From Priapulus caudatus (Eukaryota > Priapulida > Priapulimorpha > Priapulimorphida > Priapulidae), in NCBI RefSeq assembly GCF_000485595.1, contig NW_014577343.1, positions 87,270 to 125,999 of the forward strand: a stretch of 38,730 bases of DNA, read 5' to 3'. This document shows positions 21,478-28,040 of the stretch, in pieces; the first letter of the stretch is position 1, and each line of letters begins with the position of its first letter. A program made the translations under genes and the position numbers. A model generated the notes under the pieces. It did not search any database. It was not told the origin of the DNA and saw only the letters and a list, made by a program, of their open reading frames with translations.

Positions 21478-23193
21478 TTGGTATGCGCGTGCATGTGTGT
21501 GTATTTAGACATCCACTGCTTTGCAATAGTGACAGCTGCTGTGCTGCGAGTAAGAAAAAAATTTATAATTAAACAAAATGAGTCTTACCATTAGTCTTAA
21601 CATTACGATGTTTCTGAGAACGGGCCTCGCGTTGTCCTTGCTTGGTCCCCCAATCACGGACGCTGACCATCAACCGTCAACCCTCGTCCAAATACTTCGT
21701 CGCCGTCGGCAAGCGACCTTCCTGTCCGCGTACTAATCCTATGTATTAGACATCCAAGCTAATCCTTCCGTAGCTTCGCAGTAGCGGCAGCTGCCGCGCT
21801 GAGAGCGAGACACCACGTTTCCAAGGTTTGGTCCCCCAATTAGGGACCCTGACGTTTACTTTGTTAACGTCGTTACATTGTCCAAATACTTCGTCGCCGT
21901 CGTTTCGTTCTCGTCCATGCCAGTGAAAAAAATACACGGGGGCTCGGGGTGATTTAGCCCCCGAAATGCCAAAAAGAGCCCCCGAAAATTTGCATAGAGT
22001 TCAATGCAAACAAAATTTTAGAGTGCTATTTTCATGCTCGCGAGCTTGAAAAGTAGCCCCCGAAAAATAAATTTTAATTTCTTCCCTGGTCCATGCACTA
22101 ATCGCCGTTTCTCGCTCTCTCGCTGTTGCTAGGTGATGACGAGTCCCCGACGCACGAGCAGGAGCACTACCAGGAGTCGGCCGACGCCGAGAACACGGGC
22201 GACGACTCCGTGGCTGAGTGCCGGTCGCCCGAGCGGCGCCCCCTGGTGGCCGGCTTCGAGGACGACGTCAAGAAGATGTTCCTCAACGACGACTACTACA
22301 GCGACTGCACGGAGGATTTCGGATCGCCCGACGCGCTGCCGCCGCCGCCGTTCGATGCGAACCGAAACGGCAGCCCGCCGCCTTCCTTCTCCTCTGTGCA
22401 GCGGAAGGAGGACGCTGTCGTGGAGGAGGGTGGCGGGAGTCCCGCGCGCTCGCCGCGACACAAGGAGAACAATCTGTGCAGCGGTGGTGGCTACGGCGGT
22501 GGAGTCTACGGCGGCGGCGGCGGCGGCGGCGGCGGGGACATGGAGAGCTCGTGTCTCATGCCGGAGCCGATGAAGCTGCAGAACATCGACGACATCCTCC
22601 AGCAGATCCAGCGGCACTCGTCGACGCTGTCGCCGCTCAGCTCACGCTCCGAGGACGGCGGCGGCGGCGGCGGCAATGCGCCGAGCGAGGCCGACACGGA
22701 GCGCACGCTCTACCGCTCGCGCCCGCCCAACGCGCAGCTCGACCTCAAGAAGTTCGCCACGCTCGTGACGAACGACGACGAGGACGACGACTCGGCCGTC
22801 GCCATGAGCCACGACGACATGGACGACGGCGCTGCTGCTGCCGTCGCCGTGGCGACCGACAGCGGCGCCGCGGCGCGGGGCGAGAAGCGGTACCCGCGGT
22901 TCGGACGCTACGGCGAGCCGCCGACGCCGCCGCGGCGGAGGTCGTCGCCGACGGCAACCGGGGATGCAGACGCGGTGGCCGGCGGTCACTTCATCTATGA
23001 TCCGGCGACGGGGAACTATTTCATGTGGCAGGACGACGTCCCGGAGAAGGTTCGCAACTCGACGGCCGGCGGCGGGGACTTCGTGTGGAACCTCAACTAC
23101 CCGCAGAATCAGAAGCCGTCGAGTCAGAAGGACAAGGAGAGCGTGAACACTCCATCGCCCAGCGACAACGAGCACGTGACGCACATGGGCTAG
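6138..23193 (+). CDS. ADAM22/23-like: ADAM11/22/23-like transmembrane pseudo-metalloprotease (split gene, 5' partial)
   Basis: Nineteen exons joined by GT-AG introns in consistent phase encode about 1235 residues when the duplicated exons are counted once. Order: prodomain (from 6138) with a cysteine-switch-like LCGNTG, reprolysin (7620-9560 and the start of the 10228 exon), disintegrin ([17 protein letters not shown] onward), Cys-rich, EGF-like ([10 protein letters not shown]...CHC), Thr-rich stalk, one transmembrane helix, and a tail of about 572 residues. In the ADAM11/22/23 group (Drosophila mind-meld is the insect relative) the protease is inactive and the protein acts in adhesion or neuronal ligand-receptor contacts. 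Here the zinc motif reads [11 protein letters not shown], with the catalytic Glu replaced by Ile. The signal peptide and first prodomain exon are not seen and probably lie upstream. Exons 9-16 are present twice around an N gap; one set is probably redundant. Family assignment is strong; the exact paralogue is inferred. Confidence 0.9.
6377..6545. repeat. Intronic ~90-bp tandem duplication
   Basis: ATGATAGAGCAAGC...CAATTTGAAATATTATTTGC and the following CAT/GAC segment occur twice in succession in intron 1. Confidence 0.8.
6653..6707 (+). CDS. ADAM22/23-like: ADAM exon 2: prodomain
   Basis: 55 bp, starting in phase 0 and ending one base into a Gly codon. It reads [18 protein letters not shown](G). 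HIFYE corresponds to the H.IY segment of ADAM prodomains, and LCG is the start of the cysteine-switch-like motif. Donor GTAAGG. Confidence 0.8.
7351..7412 (+). CDS. ADAM22/23-like: ADAM exon 3: end of prodomain
   Basis: 62 bp, completing the Gly codon and ending in phase 0. It reads [21 protein letters not shown]. With exon 2 it forms the LCGNTG cysteine-switch-like site. No R-X-K/R-R furin site is visible here or at the start of exon 4, so processing of the prodomain is uncertain. Confidence 0.75.
7620..7757 (+). CDS. ADAM22/23-like: ADAM exon 4: start of reprolysin domain
   Basis: 46 codons, phase 0 at both ends, donor GTAGGT. It contains [19 protein letters not shown], then [18 protein letters not shown], which matches the K(Y/F)(I/L)E....D opening strand and the first helix of reprolysin (M12B) domains. 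HNAS is a possible N-glycosylation site. The acceptor is AAAATAG at 7619; the alternative AGCAG at 7624 breaks phase. Confidence 0.87.
8080..8222. repeat. GATT-rich direct duplication in intron 4
   Basis: GATTGATTGA runs followed by TTGATATATGC.AACTTAAAAAG occur twice. Confidence 0.75.
8234..8397. repeat. ~83-bp tandem duplication in intron 4
   Basis: ACCAATAACCACTG, TATGCCTCAGTTA, TTGGCACTG and GATGA.GATTTTT recur in order in two diverged units just before exon 5. Confidence 0.75.
8424..8590 (+). CDS. ADAM22/23-like: ADAM exon 5: reprolysin domain
   Basis: 167 bp from acceptor CTTGCAG to donor GTGAGT, starting in phase 0 and ending two bases into a Thr codon. It reads [18 protein letters not shown] then [18 protein letters not shown], matching the Y......I.LV..E.W.......I.......L..F segment of M12B proteases. 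It is clearly more GC-rich than the flanking introns. Confidence 0.9.
8605..8945. repeat. Intron 5 duplicated segments
   Basis: TATATCAGTGTATTGTCAG appears three times (near 8620, 8767 and 8829), each followed by a GGGGG-rich stretch. GATGGTGAAATTG plus a GTTTGTGTGTTTG run appears twice. A misleading open frame (8806 on) arises here. Confidence 0.75.
9048..9220 (+). CDS. ADAM22/23-like: ADAM exon 6: zinc-binding motif exon with Glu lost
   Basis: 173 bp. The acceptor ATAACAG completes the Thr codon of exon 5; the donor is GTGAGT. It reads [47 protein letters not shown]. The three zinc His (codons at 9175, 9187 and 9205) and both Gly are kept, but the catalytic Glu position (9178-9180) is ATC, Ile. 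An open frame from 8806 runs into this exon; the part before 9048 is intron, because only the 9048 start keeps phase and homology. Confidence 0.88.
9509..9560 (+). CDS. ADAM22/23-like: ADAM exon 7: Met-turn region
   Basis: 52 bp, acceptor TTCTTGCAG, donor GTAAGC. In phase it reads (G)[17 protein letters not shown](V). C.C......CMM corresponds to the Cys-rich segment and CIM-type Met-turn after the zinc motif in ADAMs. Small size and phase fit with both neighbours. Confidence 0.82.
9937..10061. repeat. 25-bp minisatellite, 5 units (intron 7)
   Basis: The unit GCTAGCATAAATGTAGCATA plus GTGCC is repeated exactly every 25 bp from 9937, 9962, 9987, 10012 and 10037, with CAT to CGT/CGC changes in the last units. 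Confidence 0.95.
10107..10202. repeat. GATG/AATGTGATG short tandem repeat
   Basis: Alternating GATGATGAATGTGATGTGAATGTGAT motifs end about 25 bp before exon 8. Confidence 0.85.
10228..10420 (+). CDS. ADAM22/23-like: ADAM exon 8: end of reprolysin, start of disintegrin domain
   Basis: 193 bp, acceptor ATATTACAG, donor GTGAGA, ending in phase 0. It reads [34 protein letters not shown], then [20 protein letters not shown]. The FS.CS..DY..FL..G.G.CL.N.P block ends the protease fold and the CGNG..E.GE.CDCG block opens the disintegrin domain. It occurs only once in the window, just before the duplicated block. Confidence 0.92.
10605..10960. repeat. G-rich ~55-bp intronic repeat, copy A
   Basis: Five degenerate units of the type ATATTGTGGGAGGATGGTTG followed by GGTTTGTAAGTAAAA, separated by poly-G. 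They are repeated in copy B at about 15370-15700. Confidence 0.8.
11121..11219 (+). CDS. ADAM22/23-like: ADAM exon 9, copy A: disintegrin domain
   Basis: 33 codons, phase 0 at both ends. [20 protein letters not shown] then [13 protein letters not shown] has disintegrin Cys spacing (CC..C.L...A.C..G.CC..CK). An upstream acceptor at 11048 would add 24 in-frame codons. The second copy is 15881-15979. Confidence 0.87.
11659..11854 (+). CDS. ADAM22/23-like: ADAM exon 10, copy A: disintegrin loop and start of Cys-rich domain
   Basis: 196 bp, donor GTGAGT. It reads [59 protein letters not shown]. The CR....ECD..E.C disintegrin loop (ECD tripeptide) and the D...P C.......C..G.C......C...WG Cys-rich opening are clear. 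The copy at 16419-16614 has the same coding sequence as far as I can see. Confidence 0.9.
11925..12175. repeat. 18-bp minisatellite, copy A (intron 10)
   Basis: The unit AATGTCGGTAATGTTGGC is repeated about 14 times. Because 18 is divisible by three it gives long spurious open frames (NITDIA, MLAMSV, LPTLPT) on both strands. Confidence 0.95.
12534..12639 (+). CDS. ADAM22/23-like: ADAM exon 11, copy A: Cys-rich domain
   Basis: 106 bp, acceptor TGCTACAG, donor GTACGT. It reads [20 protein letters not shown] then [15 protein letters not shown], matching the CY..LN..G...GNCG.........C ADAM block. The following GT/TC microsatellite lies in the intron. Confidence 0.87.
13192..13311 (+). CDS. ADAM22/23-like: ADAM exon 12, copy A: Cys-rich domain
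   Basis: 120 bp, acceptor GTACTGTAG, donor GTAAGT. It reads [20 protein letters not shown], then [19 protein letters not shown]. (D/H)V.CG.L.C is the conserved Cys-rich motif. Copy B (17964-18083) differs at two third positions only. Confidence 0.87.
13360..13432. repeat. 25-bp minisatellite, copy A, about 3 units (intron 12)
   Basis: Unit ACATAGGGAACACCTGTAGT followed by AAGCC. The array lies between exons 12 and 13. Confidence 0.9.
13492..13570 (+). CDS. ADAM22/23-like: ADAM exon 13, copy A: Cys-rich domain, DGT.C..G motif
   Basis: 79 bp, acceptor TATTTCCAG, donor GTATGT, ending in phase 0. It reads [20 protein letters not shown] then KCAPGM. The G.V.DGT.C.PG.MC motif across exons 13-14 is diagnostic for the ADAM Cys-rich domain. 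Confidence 0.87.
13720..13812 (+). CDS. ADAM22/23-like: ADAM exon 14, copy A: Cys-rich end and start of EGF-like domain
   Basis: 31 codons, phase 0. It reads [20 protein letters not shown] then [13 protein letters not shown]....C ends the Cys-rich domain and CP....G..CS.HG opens the EGF-like repeat. Acceptor TTGTTTCAG, donor GTGAGT. Confidence 0.88.
14198..14405 (+). CDS. ADAM22/23-like: ADAM exon 15, copy A: EGF-like end and Thr-rich stalk
   Basis: 208 bp, acceptor TTTGACAG, donor [26 protein letters not shown] completes the EGF fold. [13 protein letters not shown] is a Thr-rich, probably glycosylated juxtamembrane stalk that starts with an N-V-T sequon, followed by a charged segment. Copy B differs by one synonymous T/C change. 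Confidence 0.87.
14714..14816 (+). CDS. ADAM22/23-like: ADAM exon 16, copy A: transmembrane helix
   Basis: 103 bp, acceptor TTTACAG, donor GTGGGT. It reads [11 protein letters not shown] then a hydrophobic run [20 protein letters not shown] ending LCYR, giving a single-pass type I topology. Copy B differs by one synonymous change. No intact next exon follows before the N gap. Confidence 0.88.
15071..15130. mobile_element. 60-bp MITE-like element (copy A, first)
   Basis: Termini TCAGGAGTGAATAATA (15071-15086) and TATTATTCACTCCTGA (15115-15130) form a perfect 16-bp inverted repeat. The flanks TAACA and AAACA match 4 of 5. It follows a duplicate of the start of ADAM exon 17. Confidence 0.8.
15217..15276. 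mobile_element. 60-bp MITE-like element (copy A, second)
   Basis: Identical to 15071-15130 and with the same flanks. It lies in a ~146-bp direct duplication that ends at the N gap, so it may be an assembly repeat. Confidence 0.75.
15287..15296. other. Assembly gap (10 N)
   Basis: Ten Ns lie exactly between the two near-identical blocks; the real size and order here are unknown. Confidence 0.99.
15881..15979 (+). CDS. ADAM22/23-like: ADAM exon 9, copy B: disintegrin domain
   Basis: Same 33 codons as 11121-11219, offset by 4760 bp. The possible upstream extension (acceptor just before 15809) also stays open here. Copy B is the set that leads to the only intact tail exons. Confidence 0.87.
16419..16614 (+). 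CDS. ADAM22/23-like: ADAM exon 10, copy B: disintegrin loop and start of Cys-rich domain
   Basis: Same coding sequence and splice sites as 11659-11854 (ECD loop present). The acceptor region differs slightly (GTGAGCAG against GTGAACAG). Confidence 0.89.
16685..16965. repeat. 18-bp minisatellite, copy B (intron 10)
   Basis: The same unit as 11925-12175, with more units and a different order of variant units. Confidence 0.95.
17309..17414 (+). CDS. ADAM22/23-like: ADAM exon 11, copy B: Cys-rich domain
   Basis: Same 106 bp as 12534-12639, with acceptor TGCTACAG and donor GTACGT. Confidence 0.86.
17964..18083 (+). CDS. ADAM22/23-like: ADAM exon 12, copy B: Cys-rich domain
   Basis: Same protein as 13192-13311, with two silent changes (CTA/CTG and CCT/CCA). 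It is followed in the intron by a much expanded 25-bp minisatellite. Confidence 0.86.
18135..18656. repeat. 25-bp minisatellite, copy B, about 21 units (intron 12)
   Basis: The same unit as at 13360, with variant units (TAAGAAACC, TATGGTGC, CATGTAG). The array is about seven times longer than in copy A. Confidence 0.92.
18721..18799 (+). CDS. ADAM22/23-like: ADAM exon 13, copy B: Cys-rich domain
   Basis: Same 79 bp as 13492-13570; DGTKCAPGM motif. Confidence 0.86.
18949..19041 (+). CDS. ADAM22/23-like: ADAM exon 14, copy B: Cys-rich/EGF-like
   Basis: Same 93 bp as 13720-13812, with the same splice sites. Confidence 0.87.
19429..19636 (+). CDS. ADAM22/23-like: ADAM exon 15, copy B: EGF-like end and Thr-rich stalk
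   Basis: Same protein as 14198-14405; one silent difference (CTT/CTC, Leu). Confidence 0.87.
19958..20060 (+). CDS. ADAM22/23-like: ADAM exon 16, copy B: transmembrane helix
   Basis: Same protein as 14714-14816; TTA/TTG is silent. It splices in phase to the true tail exon at 20483. Confidence 0.88.
20260..20318 (+). promoter_or_regulatory. Decoy splice acceptor: duplicate of the exon 17 start
   Basis: GCTAATGTTGCTGTGTTGTT...GTAG|GAGCAGAAGCAGCATAACA duplicates the intron end and first codons of exon 17 (20442-20500). If the AG at 20299 were used, the frame would read [18 protein letters not shown] and stop at 20352, through the MITE. Confidence 0.5.
20319..20414. mobile_element. 96-bp MITE-like element with exact TSD (copy B)
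   Basis: The same 16-bp termini as the copy A elements, flanked by TAACA on both sides (20314-20318 and 20415-20419). The centre is longer than in copy A, with about 36 extra bases (GTTATTAGTGGGGCGGATAT onward). Confidence 0.82.
20483..20608 (+). CDS. ADAM22/23-like: ADAM exon 17: juxtamembrane cytoplasmic tail
   Basis: 126 bp, acceptor GTGTTGTAG, donor GTACAG. It completes the Arg codon after the membrane helix, then reads [20 protein letters not shown] and [20 protein letters not shown]. The basic start is the expected stop-transfer sequence. Its first ~25 nt and the preceding intron end are duplicated just upstream (20260-20318), where they precede an inverted-repeat element. Confidence 0.82.
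20898..21427 (+). CDS. ADAM22/23-like: ADAM exon 18: low-complexity tail with SQ cluster
   Basis: 530 bp, acceptor CGCACAG, donor GTATGA. It begins [20 protein letters not shown], followed by an acidic Gly run, [20 protein letters not shown], seven Gln, then a Ser-Gln rich region with 13 SQ dipeptides in about 75 residues and repeats of SQGSPYR. Very GC-rich. The function of this tail is not known to me. The frame stays open past the donor, so the exon end rests on phase to the next exon (GAC ATA G / GT GAT GAC). Confidence 0.82.
21507..21930. repeat. Diverged duplication in intron 18
   Basis: TTAGACATCCA, GCAGCTGC.G.GCTG, TTGGTCCCCCAAT and GTCCAAATACTTCGTCGCCG each occur twice in the same order, 187-240 bp apart. 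Confidence 0.75.
21935..22075. repeat. AGCCCCCGAAA repeat cluster
   Basis: AGCCCCCGAAA occurs at about 21956, 21977 and 22054 around an AT-rich segment with CTCGCGAGC. It looks like a fragment of a dispersed repeat; family unknown. Confidence 0.45.
22133..23193 (+). CDS. ADAM22/23-like: ADAM exon 19: terminal tail exon and stop
   Basis: 1061 bp, acceptor GTTGCTAG, stop TAG at 23191. Features: acidic [10 protein letters not shown] start, [20 protein letters not shown], Pro runs, a nine-Gly run, [18 protein letters not shown], the SH3-type [11 protein letters not shown], and [20 protein letters not shown] near the end, finishing HVTHMG. The C terminus is not a classical PDZ ligand, unlike vertebrate ADAM22 (ETSI). 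Long minus-strand frames here are by-products of high GC. Confidence 0.88.
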
Positions 23194-25650
23194 CGAGAGC
23201 GAGCGAGACGAGAGCGCCCTCTGTCGGCAGTTGTTGTTTTTTTACGTTAGATTCCGCTCGTAGATGCGGTCCGTGGGGAGGGGAGGGGGAGCCGGTCTCT
23301 GCGATCGTGCGGATGTCAGCTAGACTTATTAAGTTCACGAGGGTCTACCCCCACCCCCGAGTGTATGATACAGTGTGATTTTGTCAGCTATACAGTGTCA
23401 GCGTGTAATTCCTCTCTCTTACAAGGCATTTTTACTTCTCTCAACCGTCTTTTAAAGTGTTTGCTTTGATCAGACGTGGCAAGACGTGTGTCTGTGTGAC
23501 AGTCGTACTGATGATGGTGATCTATCGTAGTGATGGGCCTGTGAGAATCAATGAGTATCTGTATTTATATCTTATTTATTGAGCACGTTTGTGGCTGGAA
23601 ATGAGGAGTATTTTAGGTTAATGGATGGCCAGTATTGCTGGTCCCAAAAAAATTGCCTGATTACCGTAACCCGACTGACCCAGTCCGGTTACCGGCTGTA
23701 TTTCTGCTGTTCTATTTACACGCATGCTGCATCGTGAGCAATTAAAAAAACAATGTTTTGCTTCATGATCTTTAGGAATGACACCCATTTCCCCATTTTT
23801 TGTCAAACGAAAATTGTTTTAAATCATGACATGCATTACGGCAACTAGGCAATATTTTGTCCAGCCAAACGTGTCTTACACTAGGCTCTCATAGTTGTTT
23901 CTTTAGCTGTATTCCTGCAGTAAAGATATGCAACATCCTGTGTTTGTATACCAATGTTTGCCTACTCATCAAGAAAATCACCTCATCATGTGCCATTTTG
24001 TACTTCATTAGGCTGCATTAATGGCAAATCTAAGTGTAAAAATAACCTATGTAAGCACAGTGCACACACGCAGAGAAAGTGTTTCATTCGTGTCAAATCT
24101 AGATTGGAATGCTGATCGAGGAATGTCACTTCATTCACGTTTGGTTGACATTAATGTAGCGCTACTACTCACGCTACACGCTTTGTAAACAATCTGTGCT
24201 TGCTGTCTGCTGCCTACAGTTGCTAAGTAGGCAATAGCCTGTTGATGTAAAGATGCCCGAGGGGACAAACGCTGCATGTCATACTTATGATATCGTGTAC
24301 ACGACTTGCCGTCTTTCGTAGTGTACGTAGCCCGTAGCGTGGTGCTACACTATGAGGCTCTGCAATGTAGCATTCAAGTTTGAGTTGTAGTTTGTAATAA
24401 TTGATTATTTAGATCAAGGCAGACGTGCAATATGAAATTATATGTAGTTCTTGGAAAGGTTGACACTCTTCAGCCGAGAAAGCTCGTGTCGTGCATGTTG
24501 TAAAATATTTCCAGTAAGATATCTTTTGTAGTGTGTCTATATATCTATATGTGCCTGTGAATGCGAGCGTGTGACGTGCGTGCGGGTATGTAGCTATGTA
24601 TATATGCGCGCGTGCGCCTTACATGTTTCCGTTCAAGCAACGATCAATGTATAGGTGATTTTTTATACCACGAAATTTCCAAGTAAAAAATCACATGTCT
24701 AAGCAAAAAACAACTATTGCACGGTTGGCATACATTGCGCCTATATAGTCTGTAAATATTTCAAAATTTATGTAATAGTTGGTCGTATGGCATGCATGCA
24801 TTGTAGTAAAACCACGTAACGTATTAGACATTACTGGCCATTAACCCGTTCAGGTTTTAAGGTCCGATGTCACTTAAAGCTATTGTGGGTCCAAGTTTAT
24901 ATGAAAACTTTACAGATTATAAATAATATTTTGTACGACAGATTATTCATTTGAATCCAGTTTTTTTTTTACATTGTTGCATATGGCGTTCACGTGCATC
25001 TAAGATGTAGTTCGACCAAAAACTAGTGCTAATACTTCATATGAATATCTATAAAAGTTGTAGTGCAATCTCTATTTCATGATCAGTGATGACCCAAGTT
25101 AGTTCATCAGCTGACCTGTCACATTGATATTTTGTCTGCAACTGTCGTAAATCTATATGTTCAGGAGTGTATATTTGCATATTACACACTATACACACCC
25201 TATTATACACTCCTGATATGTTCAAACCAACATTGTTTTCACTCTGGCAGATTGCCAATCAATTGTATCATCGGGAACGATTGTATCCCAAGTGGACCCA
25301 TTGTCTTACGAAGTCGTTCAGAAATAACTTTTGTAAATATTCTTGTAAGTGTCATGAAACAAACTGGAATTTGTAATATTCTGTTGGGACGAATCCAACT
25401 TGTATACTATAGTAGTACAAATCTTTGGCACGCATACATTGTTCCATTTCAAAATCTGATGAGTAGTAAAGTCAAATGCCGAATTCGGTCTTTACGACTT
25501 TAGTATAATCTTCAAGGTAGAATCATCTGTGACACGAGGATGTTTAATCTCCTACATATTATAAATTTAGTATACCGATCAGTGCACTTTTGGGAACTTG
25601 TAATTATTTTCACATATTGTACAGTATTCAATAAAGCATTTACATGTGTA
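23194..25650 (+). other. Probable long 3' UTR of the ADAM gene
   Basis: There is no open frame with homology after the TAG at 23191. The first canonical AATAAA is at 25630-25635, with a second in GAATAAAAGG near 25680. A 2.4-kb UTR is plausible but unproven. Confidence 0.35.
25161..25216. mobile_element. 56-bp MITE-like element with exact TSD
   Basis: Termini TCAGGAGTGTATA (25161-25173) and TATACACTCCTGA (25204-25216), flanked directly by TATGT on both sides (25156-25160 and 25217-25221). Confidence 0.82.
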
Positions 25651-25919
25651 CTAGAGCTTATTTAATTTGAACATTACTGAATAAAAGGTATGAATTGTTT
25701 ATGATTTAATTGTTTGTATGTTTCGTCTATTAGCTTAATTAGTGTATTGTGCATGCAGACTTGCTCAGATACTTCTGCATTATTCAGATTATGCATTATT
25801 GCATTATCAGATACTTCAGATTATTCTACCTTGGAGATTACCGTACGTACATTAGAAACAATAAATACAATCACTATTATAATATACCCATTATAAGAAA
25901 AAAATTTAACACGTAAAAA

Positions 25920-25934
25920 ATTATTCACTCCCGA
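25920..25934. mobile_element. Solo right end of the TCAGGAGTG family
   Basis: TTATTCACTCCCGA resembles the right terminus of the family with one change. No left end was found. Confidence 0.35.
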
Positions 25935-26171
25935 TCCACAATCGAGCAAAACTTTTGATCAGAATCTTCATGACATTTGATTACAATCTATATATGGTGT
26001 GCACATCGTCGGTGGAGTAGGCCTACGTGATATCAGTTTTAATTTTGTAGCTGAACATTGAATATGCACAAACACGTGGCGTACTTATAAATGCTACCAA
26101 TTATTCGTTGTCAAATGATCACAGATTTTGCTATTTGACTCTAGTATAATATACTTCATAATAAGGCTGAT

Positions 26172-26473
26172 AGGGTCTATGTCCCCCAGGGTACTATCGG
26201 AGGGTACTCTGGGGACGGTTCGATATATCGGAACGTACCCTGGTACTATCTAATATGCCGGACCGTACCGACCGTACCTCGCCTACTCCACTAACGAGTC
26301 TAGGGAGTCGCCTACGCCTACTCCCTAACCCTAACCATATCAGATAGTTACCTCAGGTACATATATGTCACCTACGCCTACGCCTACTCCCTAACCCTAA
26401 CCATATCAGATAGTTACCAGGGTACGTTCCGATATATCGAACCTCCTATAGTACCCTGGGGGACATAGACCTT
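26172..26473. mobile_element. ~300-bp inverted-repeat element with CCCTAA core, copy 1
   Basis: The left end AGGGTCTATGTCCCCCAGGG (26172 on) is matched by the inverse near-perfect end at 26451-26473 (22 of 23). The inside contains CCTACGCCTACTCCCTAACC repeats and CGATATATCG palindromes. No coding capacity. Confidence 0.8.
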
Positions 26474-26500
26474 AATACCTATGTCTATGAGCCAGCTGAG

Positions 26501-26723
26501 AGGGTCTATGTCCCCCAGGGTACTGCCGGAATGTACCCTGGGTACTGTCCGGTATACCGGAACGTACCCTGGTACTATCTTATATGCCGGACCGTACCTC
26601 GCCTACTCCACTAACGAGTCGAGGGAGTCGCCTACGCCTACTCCCTAACCCTAACCCTAACCACATCAGATAGTTACCAGGGTACGTTCCGGCAGTGCCC
26701 ATGCAGTGGGGGACATAGACCCT
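26501..26723. mobile_element. ~223-bp inverted-repeat element with CCCTAA core, copy 2
   Basis: The same left end, and a right end GTGGGGGACATAGACCCT. It shares GGTACTATCT.ATATGCCGG and the CCTAACCCTAACC core with the neighbour 27 bp upstream, but lacks one internal repeat unit. Confidence 0.8.
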
Positions 26724-28040
26724 ATGAGCCATAGTAGTGACCAAACACGTTCATATATCAGAGAAGCTTATCATACCCGCCGAGCTACTGTGAATATCTC
26801 ATAGAAATAATCTATATTCTTTTTATGGAATATCTCCAGGACCGAGTCATACTCAGGCCCCGCCACTGTCAGAGCCACTGTGTTACGTGATGCACATACA
26901 ACGCATATGCTACTGTCCAAACGCATTGTGGCGGGAACAATCCAGCCAACGCACGTGCGCGCCATTACTAGCTACTCGTAGGGGTGGGTGCTAATGTTTA
27001 TTCTGAAAATGCGCGCGTGTATAATCACAATAGCGTATGATCGATAGCACTGCGTGTGGTTTTATGCCAATGATCTGTCATCTATATTTGTTGAATAACA
27101 TATTTATGTTAAACACAACACTAAAAGAGGTGCTCCGTGAATATTGGCATGTTTACCCGGTACCCGTACTAAAAGTGGTCGAGTCTTCTCAAGTGGGGCA
27201 ACTCACAATCTTCCGGATTGCTTCTGGCTCGCCGCAGTTGATCGTTGATCGTGCTGTTAGGTGGATAGTTACGTCGTAGTACTAGTAGTTGTTGTATTTG
27301 TTCCATAGGAGGACCCACAACAATGGTGAGTAAATATCTTTCAGTTATCATTGTGTCAGTTCCATGTTGTCTCGGCATTTTGATATGTGCATTAATTTCA
27401 TGCGATTATAGTCACATTAGTTTAGGCTTTAGCACCAAGCCGCAAAGAATTTGCATTGTAGGATTTATACTTATAGATCGAGTATACGTACCGTTGTTAC
27501 ATGCAGGGTTACGGGGAACGTAAGGGCTGGTGTGGTATTGACACCAGTATTGGTATTGGTTCCGTTGTTTGGTACTTGCGTTTTCTTGTTTGAAAAGTGA
27601 TTTGCAAACACCCTACGTTATGATATATCGTGTACGCGTTTCTTCTTAGCATCTTGAAGTTGTATATGGTAACACGGATCGAATCCCACTTTAGAACCAC
27701 ATACTAAGATACCAAGAGTACTTATACTCGCAACACCTACCACGTAAATGCCCGGTAGTACCTAACCCTAACCCTTGTTTACTTGAGATAACGCTGAAAA
27801 TTAAAAACTGCCAGGCATAATTAGGAAATCGAAGACCGTGCCCGGCTGCAGGGCCTATATAGGGAAGCCTATTGCTACCCGTGATCGTATAAGTGGTTAC
27901 GCGTGAGTGTGTGTAGTACACCCTTGCTAGCGTCTATGTGAATGCAGATAATAAGAGAACATAACGATTTATATGAACGTATTCCGGTATCTCTTTAATT
28001 GACAGCCTTAACTATGCATCCGCCCATAACGTGGCGAATA
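26724..28040. other. Intergenic or boule 5' region
   Basis: No homologous exon is seen apart from the candidate ATG-donor at 27323. There is a small telomere-like CTAACCCTAACCC at about 27762. Confidence 0.4.
27323..27325 (+). CDS. boll: Possible first coding exon of boule (ATG then donor)
   Basis: An ATG in good context (CACAACAATGG) is followed at once by GTGAGT, a strong donor. Splicing here leaves phase 0, which is the phase needed by boule exon a at 35209. This is inference from context only; no homology can be tested on one codon. Confidence 0.3.

Noticed and set aside
22129..23184. Long minus-strand and alternate-frame open frames over ADAM exon 19
   Set aside because: High GC content removes stops; only the + frame continues in phase from exon 18 and ends at a plausible stop.
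27661..27700. tRNA-like T-arm (GGATCGAATCCC)
   Set aside because: No acceptor, D or anticodon stem can be placed upstream.
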